A DNA stretch of 64,000 bases, taken from NCBI RefSeq assembly GCF_019649055.1, contig NW_026570231.1, positions 1,116,001 through 1,180,000 of the forward strand. Direction: 5' to 3'. The notes beneath the pieces are model-generated. The model ran no database searches. It was given only the letters and a program-made list of their open reading frames with translations, and was not told the DNA's origin. The position numbers were made by a program, and so were the translations under genes. Numbering within the stretch: position 1 is the first letter of the stretch; every line of letters starts with the position of its first letter. Positions 36,865 through 51,526 of this stretch are shown here, one piece after another. The DNA is from Paramacrobiotus metropolitanus. Taxonomy: Eukaryota > Tardigrada > Eutardigrada > Parachela > Macrobiotidae.

Positions 36865-39462
36865 TCGCAATATGTCTGTGCGTTGTACAAATATTATTAG
36901 CAAAATTATAACAATACCAGAGGATCCGGCCGACCTATGTATAGGTTAGTCTGCGAGATGACCTATGTTTTTGCAGTAGTTTTTCTTTGTCTCTCAGGAT
37001 AATAGTTCCTAAAAGCCAAAAACTTTATTTAAGTTGACGTTTTACCTCTTCTTTAACAATAATCTCTTTCCTTTCATGATCTACTGTTGTTTTTTTCTTT
37101 TTTTGCCTGTTTTAATTGTGTACACGTTTTATTGTGTATGTTGACGGTTAATATTCGAATGATACAATTATATGCACTTGTCCGCCGAAGACAAAATAAC
37201 GCTGATGTTTGTTTCTCTCTTCACGCTCTCTCCAGTTTTAAGCATTAATAATCGAATAGCCTACAATGTTTATTAACCGTTTTACCGCAGTTATTGGTAT
37301 TGTAATCAAATATTTTGAATTCTGAAGTGCCAAGCGCGCGAGAGTACAGACTATAGGCCCGCCGGCTTTTGGTATCGTTTTTCAAGTTGGCATTCTTAAT
37401 GTATTGAAACTAAATATTTGACTATGTACACTTTTGCCTGTGAAGCAGCTGTAAAAAGTGGGTAATAACAATAATAATCACTCGTCTATGTTATTTTGTT
37501 GTCCTGTTGGAAATTTTTAACACACGAGACACGCGTGTTGTACAGTGATTAGAAGTTTATTTTTTCAATAAAAGATTGATCAACGAGCTTCGGCTTGAGC
37601 AGTTATTCGATCATTTCCTTCACCACAGAATTCCGGTTCTCCGGTCCACTGTTATATTATGTTGGTTAAGTAGACATTTAAAAGAGTCTCGCGACTACAC
37701 CATTAACGATCATAAACCAACATGCATCAAAGGCTGCGAAAGCATCAGTTCATCCGGTGATGATTGCGGTATTAGCATACACTGCTGGTACAGCTATTAA
37801 ATAGCTCATGTTTTCAAAATTCTATGAAAAGCTTCGTTTTATTTGGTGGTTACCGCTTCACTTATGTTTTTATTAGAAAACAATGCTATCAATCTTTGAA
37901 TAAAAAAATCTATAGAAACTGTAGTTGTACCGTATTTTTTTACCTGTTCTATTCTCGTGACCTTTGCATTATGAAAGAATCTCATTTACATAAAACGGCA
38001 AATAGTCTGCGGCTGCATCGATACTGATAGTTCATAGCGCTTTTTCGCTTGACACTTTTTATAGAAAACCGATGATAATAACAATACTAGAGTATTTTGC
38101 AAAAAGCATTTGACTCATTTCCTCTTGTGATGGAATGCCGGAGAACTAGTTAGCTGTTACAGACAAGTATTCGACGGGCGATGAAAGAGGAAACGGCAGT
38201 CTGCGCTTGCGCGATGCTGTGTTGTGCAGAAAATTTCTCGAGTGCTTCTCCTCTCGTATTCAACTAAATCGACTTTCTGCACAATTAAAAAATTTTGAGC
38301 CATCTTGTCCAATAGCTGGCGGCCAAGTGATCTCGATTGAACAGTTTGATTCAATTGCTGTGGATTAAAATATGGATGGATAGATATGGTCTTGCACAAT
38401 TTTTAGCTGCAGCTGTAGGGAAGTGCATCATGCGTCTATCCATCACTTATGCCTGCCGGCTTAGTTGAATTTGGCACTTTTTGACTGCGCGCTCCCATCT
38501 GCGCATTAATTTTCTGTGCACTTTTACTTCCTTGTTATTTTCGTCATTCTTTCAGTAGCTATTATTAATTTGCAGTTATTTTATTTAGCATTACGGCATT
38601 CATAAAGACTGAACTCGATTTTGCTGTCAGCACCGATATTTTTGACGATTGTACAAATAATTTCAGGCTGAAAGTGGACGTTTTGAAGTCAGCAGCACAT
38701 TGCTTTTGTTTCACAAATTTAGTATTTCGTTTCAGAGACCACAAGAAATTATTACCTAGCTCCGTAGCTCGTTCGACGGCAGTGGTCTTCGATCATTATT
38801 TAGCCAATCTCATAGTCTGATTATGGCAGGAAACTGTACGAAACACGTTCAGTTGTTTTGGAGGTTACACGGCACAAAAGGAAATTGTAAATGCATAAAT
38901 CAGTCGTTAAGTTCGCAGGTTTGTGATTTCACGGTATCCAGACCAAATAAAAGTGTTGCTAACTTTTATTTCATTACAACTGGGGCGTAAAAGCTGACCA
39001 CTTGCTGTAAATACCGCTAGTTCAGTAACTGTGAATTATGCATTTGCAGTTCAGTTCTATGTCTGTAATCGAACTTTCTGATTGATCTGTCTACGCATAT
39101 TAAGTTTGCAGTTTGCCGCCAATAATGGGTGACTCAGTTAAATATAACTGATTTTATGCCGTACTGTACTTATAAATTCCATAATTCCTTCAACTATGAC
39201 GTTTAAACTATATATAAAAAAAATTTTATTGGCGTTCTGCATATAAATTAATGTTACTTTGTTGTATGTACTGTACATGTCTCTATCCTTCACAATATCT
39301 TTTAAAACATGTACCTAAGACTGTATAGTGACTGAATGTACGGATACTTCCTATAATGCGCAAATCTTGCTATAAGGAACCGGATGCTTCCTCTTACGAT
39401 GTCTTGAGACGGAGATCAATCACCACCGTAGAAAAGTCACGAAAATATTGAGGAAACGGCTC
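36865..39462. other. Intergenic, 3' flank of FoxA
   Basis: A candidate FoxA poly(A) signal AATAAA lies at 37567-37572, about 700 bp after the stop. Small open frames at 37576-37800, 37824-38027 and 38157-38399 have no family features. I see no gene. Confidence 0.45.
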
Positions 39463-39715
39463 TTACCATGTTGAGAGCGTGTGAAACGGATACTCATTAG
39501 TAAATTGGAACTTGCAAGTCAGCGTACCATACCGTTCGCCATCGAGCCCAATGTACTGCATAGTTCGTAAAAAGTCACCGCGATCTTGCTTGTCCGGCTT
39601 AAACCTTTAAAATTAACATCGTTAAATTGATAAAGAGCTTAAAAACTGTTTTCGTTTACCATTTGCATGATATCAACCCTTACGGCAAGGAATGGATATT
39701 TTGAAAATCGCAGTG
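39463..39715 (-). CDS. Two 3' exons of an unrecognised gene; weak resemblance to Na+/K+-ATPase beta C-terminus
   Basis: Exon 39715-39660 (LRFSKYPFLAVRVDIMQM) joins in phase 0 to exon 39597-39463 (RGDFLRTMQYIGLDGERYGT, LTCKFQFTNEY) and a TAA stop. A strong gtaaga donor overlaps the last codon, so another 3' exon is possible. The order KY-x-FLAV ... ERYGTLTCKFQF loosely recalls the last beta strands of Na+/K+-ATPase beta subunits, but the expected cysteine spacing is not clear. About 150-230 bp upstream, a short signal-like frame from an ATG at 39943 (MYSLCSLAAAGIQL) to a possible donor at 39863 does not join in phase, so an exon is missing or the model is wrong. Confidence 0.35.
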
Positions 39716-39943
39716 CTGGGTAGGAATAAAATTTAAAAAATAAGTGAGACAACTTTGTTTCGTTTTGCTCAGTTAAATTCTACTACGTTCGTGTGTTATT
39801 TAATGCATGGTGGGTCACGATTCTACTAGAGAAGGCTAAATAAATGCAGATAAAGGTCAAACCCAAGCATCAGCCGTTGTGTTTGGCGGCATCGCCGTAG
39901 TTAGCTGAATACCGGCCGCTGCCAAACTGCACAGGCTGTACAT

Positions 39944-42900
39944 GTAAATGGCCTTTGTAACCGGTGCACTGAGAAGTGAGAACTGAGAAGCCAGCAATTT
40001 TTCGCTCGAGATAACAGCGACCATAGCGAACAGCATTTTGACTTGTGCGGCACAAAATATGTCTCATAGCAGATAATGAATGACGACGACAAATTTATCA
40101 TTAAAAGATCTTTTATGAAGTGTGCACAAAGACTGTATTCATCAGAATAACGGTGTGTAAAAGGTGATTGGACAGTGCGGCTTGTCAAGGAGAAAGTGTT
40201 AACTTTAAAGTGTGGAAAGTCCAGTAAGGAAGATGTGCATGTAGTCATTTTATACAGTGCCAAACAACACACGTTTATAAACAAGCAATAATACGTGCAC
40301 ACAGTGGGTTTGCACTCTGCAGAGGAAAGAAGAGAAGCGTTGTTAAACTGATCATCTCTCCAAACTTGAAACCATTTTGCATGAATTTGTTCGGGCCAGA
40401 TGAGGCCAGGCGCAAATATCCACACTGAGGAAGCTGTAAAGTAAACCCTTATAAATATCTTTGACTAATATTTGATAACAAAACATTCCCTTTACGGCAC
40501 TCACTGTGCCCGTGAATTGATTTAGCAACAAATGATGATAGTCATAATTGTTCCGTATACAAACTTGTCAACATTTGTATTGATATACTGCGATGCTATC
40601 CGTTGATTCGATATGCCCCGTTAACAGACTGCTTATTTACTATATGCAAATGCGTATACGGTAAAATAAACAAGTTTCCTGTGATTATCTTTTTAACTGG
40701 CTATACGTAGTTTAAGCAAGAAAAAAACACTTTCCCTAGAGCTCGATTGCATAATTATATTGTCAGTTATGCTTTTGATGTATAAAAGGCGTCTGGTTTG
40801 ATTTTACGCTCTTGGATAATTGTGTTAATTAGTAGTTACTAATTATACTTAAAACTGCTTAATTACAGAGGGTAAAGAAGCGTTTGCAGTGCAGCAAGAT
40901 CTTTGTTCCCAACAAATCTTTAAATCTTTAATACGATCCGGTTAACGACCAGTGTAGAATAGATTTGCATTCTGCATAATTATACCATTTTGCACTGTAT
41001 AACTGTCTACCAAGACAACTCCAATACTCGTAGTGCTCGTAGCTTTATTCGATTGTTCACTGTGGGCTAAAATGATTGGAAACCCATGAAAATCGGCACA
41101 AAACGCACCGGAAGTTTACAACAGACTTGGGAACACGGAACCCTGCTACGTAGACAGACGATAAACCCTGCTAAACACGGCGCTTATGGATGATTTTATC
41201 AGTTTATGCACGATTACTTTGGCTGCAAACCGCAAACAAGGAAGCAAACAATAGTTGGAAATTAAGCCGTTAACGTCATTGTTATGGATGACAAATAAAA
41301 CAATCGCCGACTATTGGCGGCTTAAAATTATCTTATCACAGATTAATCTGTACGGCATAAGTGTAAAAGTCTTATCCGTTACGATAAATCACCCTTGTTG
41401 TAGTCGTCTCTGTTAAGAGCGACAGTTTAACGATGGAAATGAACTGGTATTTTATAACTTCATCTCGACCACTGAGAACTGGTTTTCGCGTATGTTTATG
41501 TTCAAACCATGATATCAAGAAATTATTTTCCCGGCTAAATACAGCCCTTTTAAAAAATACTAGACAAACTAATTATTATATACACATTTAAGGCAAGTTT
41601 AAGAAATTTTATTCTGTATTGTTGCAGTGCTGTCGATTTGTCTTATTACATAAAATGTGATAAGTACTCGTATATCGAATGCACGTGTGAATATACTCGT
41701 CATTTCTCTTCCCTCTAAATTATAAAAGCTATAATTGATGTTGGGAAAGCGACATGCACAATTGGCAAAGAAACCTTTTCTTTGAATGTACACAAGTGTA
41801 TCTTAAATAAACATAACTGAATGAAGCGATGATCGTTTGCATTTCCGGTGCACTTTTGTTGCCTATCTGTATGCAAAGAAAACAGTTTAATTATGTGGCA
41901 GTGTATATCAGGGTCAGATAGTGGTCAGGGTGATCATCTCAAGTTAGTTTTTTTCCCGTCGATTCGGCATTCCTGAAGGCTCTTTCAAGACTGTTCGGGC
42001 TGGGCACTTAGACAATTTATTCACAATTCTGTTTGTTGTAGAGATCCGGTTGACCGCAATTCTCACGTTGTGCTATGCTAGGATGATGCATCGAGCGTAC
42101 TACAATAATGGCGAAAACCAATCCTTTGCGTTTTGTTGTGTTGCGCGTGCAGTACATACGAGTTGCCGTCACTACACATCAAAATAAATGTAATTGTGCT
42201 GCAGTGACCTTTGTTTTCGACACTTTTGAATTTCTGATAATCACTTAATAATTCTACGGTGGACGTTTACTACAGTTATTTAAGCGAAAGCTTTGGCAGA
42301 TACTGAGCAAATTCGGCGACCTTAAAAATGGTATCAGACCGGATATGGAAATGTCAGTCGTGCACGCATGCATTATCCATCCCGCGCAGCACAAAGCTGT
42401 CCCGATTCTCACAGTCCACGAAACCTTTTTAGCCACTCTTTTTTCCTTCGATAAAAGGATTTTCCCTCAACAAGAGGGGCCCGGTAATAAAAGACTAACG
42501 ACAAATCGCATTTGATTACGCGCTCGCATCTTAGGGCTAGCGTAAAGTGCATGCCCGGCGCAAATCTAGTTAGATGGAAATTTTGAGTACATCAATTAAG
42601 TGCTATGGCACGTAACCGTGTACGAGCGATGCCACACACAGGAATCCATTTGGGAACGAGCGTGCATATGGGTCCGACTACCACTACATTTTGTTCCATC
42701 GTCATCTCTATCGGGGGCAAAAACTCGTTTTCCCACATCCGACTCCGAAGTCAGACGCATAAGCTGGATGGGCAACTGGGGCCGGTAACACGATCAGGCT
42801 TGTGCAAACAGTACGGCTAATCGAATCCTTTTTCCTATCCTCAAACCATCATCATGGCACGTCGGCCAAAATGAAAATGCGCTCTGCTGCGCCTCACACG

Positions 42901-45900
42901 GAAACACACCGCCACAACCTGGTTGCCGATACAGACATGTCTGTTGTGTGCTCTGCGCACAAAATGTACTTGATCATATTTTCTCTAAGCGTATTACGAA
43001 GGCCTCCCATCAATGAATTAAGCCCGTAAATGCTCGACTGCTAATTGCTTTCGATTGGTTTTCTGCAGAAGAGAAGGGAAAAACACCAGAGCGGTATTTT
43101 CAATGTGGGTAATTACTGTTTGTCGAAGGAAAAGAAATTTACTAACAAAATGTCTTTTCTCCGTTGTACAAAATAAAGAAAGTTATTACGATTGCCGCCG
43201 GCGGGAGAAAGCGTTTTTGTTCGGAACCATATATTTCTATCCAGTTAGACCGCGTAATATCCGGTACAGAGCCGTCCGTGTGCAGTATGTGAAGCCGCAG
43301 GACGTTTGTCGTCAACTAATTGCCGCTCGCCAATCGACTGATGCGTTCGATAGACGATTATATTTCTCTAGACATATCCCACTGCATTAACAATCATGTA
43401 TAACCAGCCAGCCAGGGTGACCAGTACGACAATAATAAATGCCGAAACCAGGGAATTATATCGAACATCAATAATACACAACGGAAATCAGGGATGGGTC
43501 AGCCGCATCCATCGCTGGTCACTACTGAATATACAGTCGAGCAGGCAGTCTCTGTCGGGCAGTGAACTAAATAAAATTTCCATTTTGGTCTATGCGTCCG
43601 CATTTATAGATGGATTTCGCATATGTATGCCCGGAAGATTGAGGAAGGGATATTCCTCCCAAAGAGGCATTTTCAATAATGAAGAAGCGCACAGCGATAT
43701 GTGTTGACATAAGGTCAGCCCGTACACTAGCACACTTTTATTAGCTTTCATGCCGCGATCGATGCCGACCGGGCGCTCTTACAAGGCTGTTTATGTACCG
43801 AGTTTTCATATCTATTTCTCGTTTATCGGAATGGGTACAACTAAAATTTCATAGCGGATGCTCAATATGGAAAGAGTGTTTTTGAAGAGGAATAACAGAG
43901 ATTCCTAAATCTGGTAATGAAAATTGTTCATTACGAACACTATTCTAATCAAAAGAAAAATTTGTTTAATTGTACCATGCTCCACTATATGTTAGCTTTT
44001 ACATTAGCTTCTAAAGATATAAGTACCAAGTCTCATTCATCATTAAAAATCAGTTCTTACTGCAGCATACAGCACATAATAATTAGAATTCGGTTGCGTG
44101 GTTGGTTGCGACGATGAAATAGCCTTTGATAACTGCATAAAACAGTTAAAAACACAGTTAAGACGGTTAAGCAACACACAAAAGATACAGCATCATCGAA
44201 AATTTTGTTGCACTTGATAATTAATAAATAAATGTTTTCTCTGGCATAAAGCTTTCAAAAAACGATTTCCAACCGTTAATTCGAAAGCAGGGTGTCGAAA
44301 ACCCAAAATCTTGTGAAACTTATTATATTATTAAGTAGCATCACCGTATGCGTGGAGATATACGTAATTATCACGTCTTGTGAAAATCAGTTATGTCCTG
44401 CGCTACGGTATTCGCACAGCATCCTTCAACAAATCCCAGATTGTATCTCTGCGGCGTTTAATCGAACAATTAGGCCTCCTGGTGGTAAATTGTGATATTA
44501 AAGGAATTAGCGAGGCTGTTTCGGGGCCGATCGATATCGTTTATAGATATCATCGTGTTTTCACTTTGACGAATGCGCTCACAGCAGGACTAATTGAGCC
44601 ATTGTTTACTGCTCGCGTAGCACGGTTGGTTAACCACCCTTTGTCGAACGCGTGTCTCATTATTAATTAAGGCTGTTATGCCGGGGCAATACCAGAAGAC
44701 TAATTGAGGAAGAGAGAATCGCTTAAATGATTGAGAAACACCCTTGCCATCCCTCGAATCGAAGTGAAAAGATATCAGCCCGGTTCCATACATCAGGCAA
44801 TAACAGCTGATTTAATTTTGAATGCAGGGGAATATTATTAGCAATTTTTATGTGGCTACTATACCATATAGGGCATATTATTCTGACAGAAGGCTATGAA
44901 ACGATCTAAGGTCAACAGACAGTGTCTTGTGCAGTTGAGCTTCAAACAGGAATACATCCTGGTGCATGCAGCAGTAATAATGATCTCAACACTTTCCACC
45001 CTGTAAATTGTGCTTTCCTCGTTATAATGCCTTTCATAGTCTATTCGGAAACTGTACTTGAACAAGCCAGGTGAAAGCGCTTGTGGAAATCGAAAAGTGG
45101 CCAGATGGCCAACTAGCATGAATACGCGTATTATAAGTTTCTTGTTTTGGAACTGTTCCTCTGTATATAACATATTCATCTGGAGCAAGAAAAGGCCATG
45201 TTGTAAGGAGTGCTGCCAGTGCCGCCGAAAGACATTTTGTTGTTCATTTCGCAGCATTTCTGACAGTTTGGAATGTTATATTTAAAAACTCTTATTTATT
45301 TCTGCCTGTGCATATACGATCAAAACAGAATATACCCGATAGATATATCGTTACCGAACTTTCAAAGATAACGCAATGCGCACAACAACTAATTAAATAC
45401 TTGTATTTGAATGATACACATTGTAATTATGACATTGTACGATCTAAAAAGTCCGCATACTGTGAACGATATAGCATGTCTAGAATATTACTAAAATATG
45501 CCAAAATTATTAGTCAGCGGCTCAGCCAAAAGATTGCATGGAATTCATCCATCCATCAAAGTCGTACAACCTTGAACACACAGTCTAAAAACGAAAATGT
45601 AAGGTATTACAGAACTATCGCACAAATATTTACCAAAGCCAACATCCGTTTCTGTGCCAAAGCGACTTTGAACCGAAATTTTTATAACATTAGTGTTCTC
45701 ACACTTTCTCATTTGCGGGGGAAGTCACCGTACTTTTACAAGTGGGAAATATGTAGTTACTTTAATTATTTTTTTTAAGTGCAGCGGTAAAGAGTATTAA
45801 AGCGAATTCTACGTTTATAATACAAAGTACTTGCCGCTTTCTTACGCAATATTATGATATCTGAAATACGTAGCTCGTACACATAAACTGTTTCTCATTT

Positions 45901-48900
45901 CTCATACTTGCCCTTTTAAGCTTCGAAATGTATTTGCTCCAAGAGAAAATTCACGCGCGAGAATTTACTAATAAAATAATGTACAATGTACACACTAGAA
46001 ACGAACGCTGAAGTACAAGTTTACAGCGCACACGTACTTGTTATCGTTTTATTCTTCTAGGGTGTTGATTAACAGCTGCCTTTATCAACAAACCAAAGAA
46101 ATGATACACTATAGCCGAACAATCATATAACAAACTCAAAGCGCACTAAACAATGCCGGTATGCCGCAGTGGATAAATAAACGAGAGTGCAAATTTGTAT
46201 AAGTTAAACATGAGACTGCTTGTATAATACACTGCAGTGGAAAATAAATATAGATCAACAAGTTTGTGTCACCTGAAAATCTTTGCGCTTTCAAGTTCAG
46301 GTATTATTTGCCTAACTATCTCATTTTTAATAATTTTGAAGAACCCTCTTAACTTTAAATAAATAAGTCCACTCTATTGCCGAACGCGCTGTTCAATGTG
46401 TGCGGTTACAATTGCACTTGCTGACGATGTATATAGACATTTCGCCATAGACGTCAGTGTATTCAAATACCGGACGCCACTGTGGTTAATGATTCAACAA
46501 ATTAGCAGCGAATTATCCGTGAGGCATTAATCCTATCAAAACCGTATGGTTTATAAGCTGTTGTTTGTGCGTATTCTTATCGAAAATGAGGTCAATGACT
46601 CATTATTAAATTACCGTATATACGTCTACAGGTCATTAAAATAAAGCTGCACAGATGTTACAAAATCCGTGACCTTTTCGGCTTCGGCTGCGATTCCGTT
46701 CGCTGCAGCATAAAATGACAATTTGAGACCTTTTCATCTGACAGAGGCTTATATTTGGAAGATGGTGAAAAATATTTCCGGTAAGCCATAAGCCGATTGG
46801 AAATGAGCCGAGTGTTTAGCCAGCGCCAGATCAAGTCGAGCGACGAGAGCAAAAGAGTTCCGTGTGAGACGGATAGGTGCGCACGCTGTATATGTCGTAG
46901 TCCCTCGCGGAGTGGCGCGATAAAAAGAACGACAGGTAGGTGAATTTCCATCAAGCGTAATGCACTTTGAGCTTGAATCTAAAACAAACATTGCCACAAT
47001 TCCGCTGACGCCAACGCGATTATTACGGATTTGCTTTTGATCAACTCGCGTTTGTATGGCTTGACGGCAGACATACTGCACCATGAATTCGAGAATATGG
47101 AGCGTCGTCGTTGTTCGTTTCTATTCGCACCGGCGTTTGTGCATTACACAGCTCCGTTTCGATGGCACTAAATATTCAAGCGACGACGTCGTGAGAGCCA
47201 TTTTCAGTTGTGCGCGCTTTATTTCGGAGGCTTTGATCCTTGGCGGAAATTCTTGTCAATCAAAACTGGAATAAATGTCAAATATGCGGCAGAAAATTTG
47301 CTGTCATCAGCAGAAACTCATTTGGCTCTGTGTGGTTGTAATTGTTATCAACATTTCAATAAATTATTCGGTCGTTATTTCACTTTTTATGTCCTTCAAT
47401 AGAAGTAGTGATAGCAATTTGCAAACATTGATACGTACGTATATATACGAAATACCAAAAACTATACAAAATTTACCGATGTTCAGGTAGCAGAAGGTCA
47501 CTCGTTTAATTCATGATCACAACTTTAATCGTAATGAACACATAAAAACTGAAGTAAGTAAAACTGATGTCGCAGATTAAATTCAACAAATGGTCGATAA
47601 TAGCTTTTGCAGCTTATCTTAAATGTTTCTGCCTATAATTATGTATGTAACATTGGGGTCCGAATCTGTGTTTGTCCTCCTGTTTATACGTTTATACATG
47701 ACTCTTTTACGTTTCCGTCGTACATTAAAATGCTTAAAAGAATGCAAAACAGTGCGACAAACAAGCCAGCAATATGTCATAAGCGCTGATATTCTCCATC
47801 TTCATAATGAGTTTGTTGGGCATTTACTGAGTCAATATTAGTTCACCTCGTTCAACCTCGTTGGCCCTCAGTTGTGCTCCAATTGACCATGCCAACCACA
47901 TCGTTAGATAGATTGAACCGCTTCCTCTGCCTGGCAATGCGCACACACTCTCTTTCTCTCTCTTTTCACATGCTCTCGTTTCCTTTCAAATTATGTCTTA
48001 CTTGTTGTGGCCTTACTCGTCAACGCTCTCTTGGCCTTTTCATCCAAAACCTTTTCCGGCATTGTCTAGCATGACAATAGTTCGCAGTGCGCTAAGAGTA
48101 CATTATTCCCTCCACAACATGGATATAAATTTCAATCCACAACCACAAGACGCTTTACGCCGCTGTTTTCATCAGGACACCCATTAGGACAACTAACGGA
48201 TCTCTGCCTGTCTTAGCTTGTGCCGGTGTGTGAACCTGTTTCCGACTGGTTGTCAGCGTTCACACTCTGGCCGCGTAATGTCGATTCCGTTAATTTGACA
48301 TTTAAACGGGCCGATAGGTGGTCAGCTCGATCAAAGCAATTATATTTTTATGCACCATTATGGTGATGCATGTTTACTTTAAATTAGTAGACAGTACATG
48401 CCGAGCCGCCTGCATCGCTCTTATAGAAAATCAATAATTTAAAGATTCTTCAGACTGCATACTTCCATACATAACGATCAGCTCGGTTGCTTGCTTCTTG
48501 CAAGACGTGTGGCTATCTCCAGCCTGCTGATTACCGAAATACACTGGCGCACTTTTATTTTCTCAGTTTAGTAAAGGAAAACAGCACGTTGAACTACTAC
48601 TTGGGCTATTCAAAAATTATTTTACGCTGCATACATAGAAATTATATAGGTGTACAAGCTCATGAAGTTTTGTCTTCCGTGAATTTTCTAAAATATGTAG
48701 AGCTCTAGATCTTGCCGTCTTGCGTAGGGTCATATAATGACACGTATGGTCTGCGATAAAACTACTTGTATGTAATAATTATGATGATTGTGTTTAGTGA
48801 AGTATCGCGGCATATGGTGGTCCTTTTTCTTATTTATTTGAATATTGATTTTAAACGCTTGCATTCCACAAAAGCGCATTATTCCAGCTATAGCATACGA

Positions 48901-51526
48901 TTATCAGGGCGGTAAATTACCGCAAACTTATCTCTGCTAGGTCTGCTGTCTATATTTGAAGTGCTTTTCCATGCATACCTGTGAGAGTAAAATAGATAAA
49001 AGAAAGGCTTTTGCAACTTATCTACGTATAAGCAGTGTGATCAAACCCATGAGTAGGTTCGAAATTTCAAATTTTACGCCGTCCAAAGTAGATACGGCAA
49101 GCTATTTCTGCTGCAAGATCCCGTCAATGGCGCTTTGGACGTTTCACATAAATCATAAAGAACAGAAAAAGATTGATCGAATCATCGAGATGTCTAGGCT
49201 GGCATGAAGTGATTCTTGATATACGATGACACTGGTGCCATCGAGAAAATATGTTTTAAAAATACTTCTCAGGATGCATATAAGTGTGTTCTCGAAAAAG
49301 TTTTCCATCATACACACGACCGCGCGCTGTGTCCTACTTTGAGATTACAGCCAATGTTCTACCAGATATGTAATAGTATATTAGGCGCGCCTGTGACCTT
49401 TGAAGCCAGAGAACCAAACACAGTTCACTACCAGTTTTTCAGTTGCTCACAGCACAACAAGGCTGTAATTACGGAGATTCAGCGTAATTTATTGATGGAT
49501 GTATTCTAGACTTCTAACAAACTCCGTAAATGCAGTAGCCCTTAATTATGTGACAATTGTGTCATTCGTCGGTAATCGGTTATTATATTTAGGGAGAACC
49601 AATTGCACGATCAGCTGTTGTCTGTGGAAGAACGACGCATTTTATTGCTCATGCACATACGCTGCCTGTGCCGTTTAAGAGATATTTACGGGAATAGTAA
49701 AATTGATATTTGCTACTTGTATTTCTGAACAAATTTGGCTAAGCTATCTTTGTATGTATGCATTTAACACTTGGATTGTTTGGATGGCAATTCAAATCTT
49801 CATTACAAAATCTGCTCTGTACATACACAGTTGTAAAGCTCTTTAGATGGTACATATTGTGGCACTTGCTAAGAGTCTATATATTTGTGTGTGTTCATAT
49901 ATGTTCTTGTAAACACTGCTTTCACCGGTTAATAACTGACCAAACGTATTAGTTCGCGCTGATATGTGTATTCTGAACTTGAGAAAAGAAATCAGGCTCT
50001 TTTGAATCAGCACTTCACCGCGATAGATCTTCATTATATTTAACATCAGCTAACAGTTTACTGATCCGATTGTCAAAGCTATTAATTCAAGAGACATTAA
50101 ATGTGCGCAGACGAGAAACACGATATATGTCCGCAGCCAATAAATAATACGAAATATACCGCAGCAGTTTCATGTTAACATTAACAAACTCAGATATTTA
50201 TGATGAACGCAAACAATGTAATTTTTTTCTAGATACTGAGTTGCTATGAAGTACTTTTAAATAGTGCAGCTTTCGTTTAAGGTCGCTGAATCTTTAGTAA
50301 AACTGGCGGTGGTACTTTCGGCCATATAAAGATCTCTTCTCACAATAATAAGCAATCAGCCACGCAAATTCAACAGTATCGAATATACCGGAATCCGTAC
50401 ATTTCGCAGTGGTGGAAATGTAGAAAATTTGCGTACTCGCTTTTTGTTGTGTTGAATTGATGGCACTTTTCTTCCACGTTCAAGGTTGTCCATTGATAGA
50501 ATGACACCTGCACGTACTGAAGACAATCGGTGCGCGCACTATGGCAGTGGAAAGCGTCATACAAACCGGCACTATTATTGTCTTCTGTTTTTATTGTATT
50601 GTCCACATACTGCATTTTATTCAGGCGCAACGTAATGGAAAGCAAACACAGCAGATTGTATGGCGCGTTTGTCTCTATGTTTGTTTTCCCATTGTTTTAT
50701 TTTTCACCAAACAAAAAAGGCTTGAATAAAGCAGTCAATGCGGTAGATCGCTTCATTTGATTCTAATAACTGATATGATCATTTTGCTGCTCTCACCTAC
50801 AGCTTCCCTTTAATAATATGCGGCTTATTAAGAAAAGTATTAAACGAAGTACAGAACGGTACTATGCTTTACCCATACAGTGTTTCAGTCACCAAAATTG
50901 TTGATTTACATACCTACAAGTACATCGGTAGAAACACTGTATGCATTAAAGTGCTTAAACGCTTCGTGTGTGGTCGATATTAAGCAAAATTTAACCTTAA
51001 TGGCGTTGATTTGTAGCAGTATGTAAATAACAAAATGATAAGTAATCGTTTCATTGATTTTTATATATCGGATCGAATCGCAATAGCTGCCACTTGCCAT
51101 CTGCTGGGTTTTTTCGCAATGTTAAAGTGATTAATATTAAATGTAATATTAATTACTTGGACTAAACTGTAATTCGAAAATGCACTGTTCATTGTCCAAT
51201 GCCAAAACAACTCACGTACTGTTGAAAACAGTGGGAAACGTGCACGTCGAAAACGCGCAAACATCCTTTCAACAAGCGGGACATTCTGTAACTCAAATTT
51301 CTCTTTAATTCAGTTATAGACGTAAACGTTAGTTTTGAACAAAAAGTTTCAGCAGAACCGCCCCGTTGAAAATGGAAGCAACAAAAGTCATAAAACAAAT
51401 TATAATGCATTGATTGCTAATACACCATATACTTTTAAAAAACTTAAAACCATAGGAAGCCAGTCCAATAAAACATTTTTTACAATACTGACACATCACT
51501 TCACAATACATACCGGTTTCAGCATT
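39944..51526. other. 11.6-kb gene-poor stretch
   Basis: No exon chain, RNA gene or transposon that I can defend. Scattered open frames of 60-174 codons (for example 39901-40425 minus, 45308-45778 plus, 46749-47084 minus) have random-looking composition, no conserved motifs and no matching splice neighbours. A short minus-strand frame near 43385-43460 is hydrophobic (SAFIIVVLVTLAGWLYMIVN) and could be a transmembrane exon, but nothing around it extends it. The region may hold distal enhancers, long introns or non-coding RNA. Confidence 0.4.

Noticed and set aside
39901-40425. 174-codon minus-strand open frame
   Set aside because: No recognisable motif, mixed Cys/Ser/Leu composition, and a different frame of the same strand gives the more plausible signal-like start at 39943.
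45308-45778. 156-codon plus-strand open frame
   Set aside because: Random-looking composition, no domain, no signal peptide, no splice partners; expected by chance in 11 kb of AT-rich DNA.
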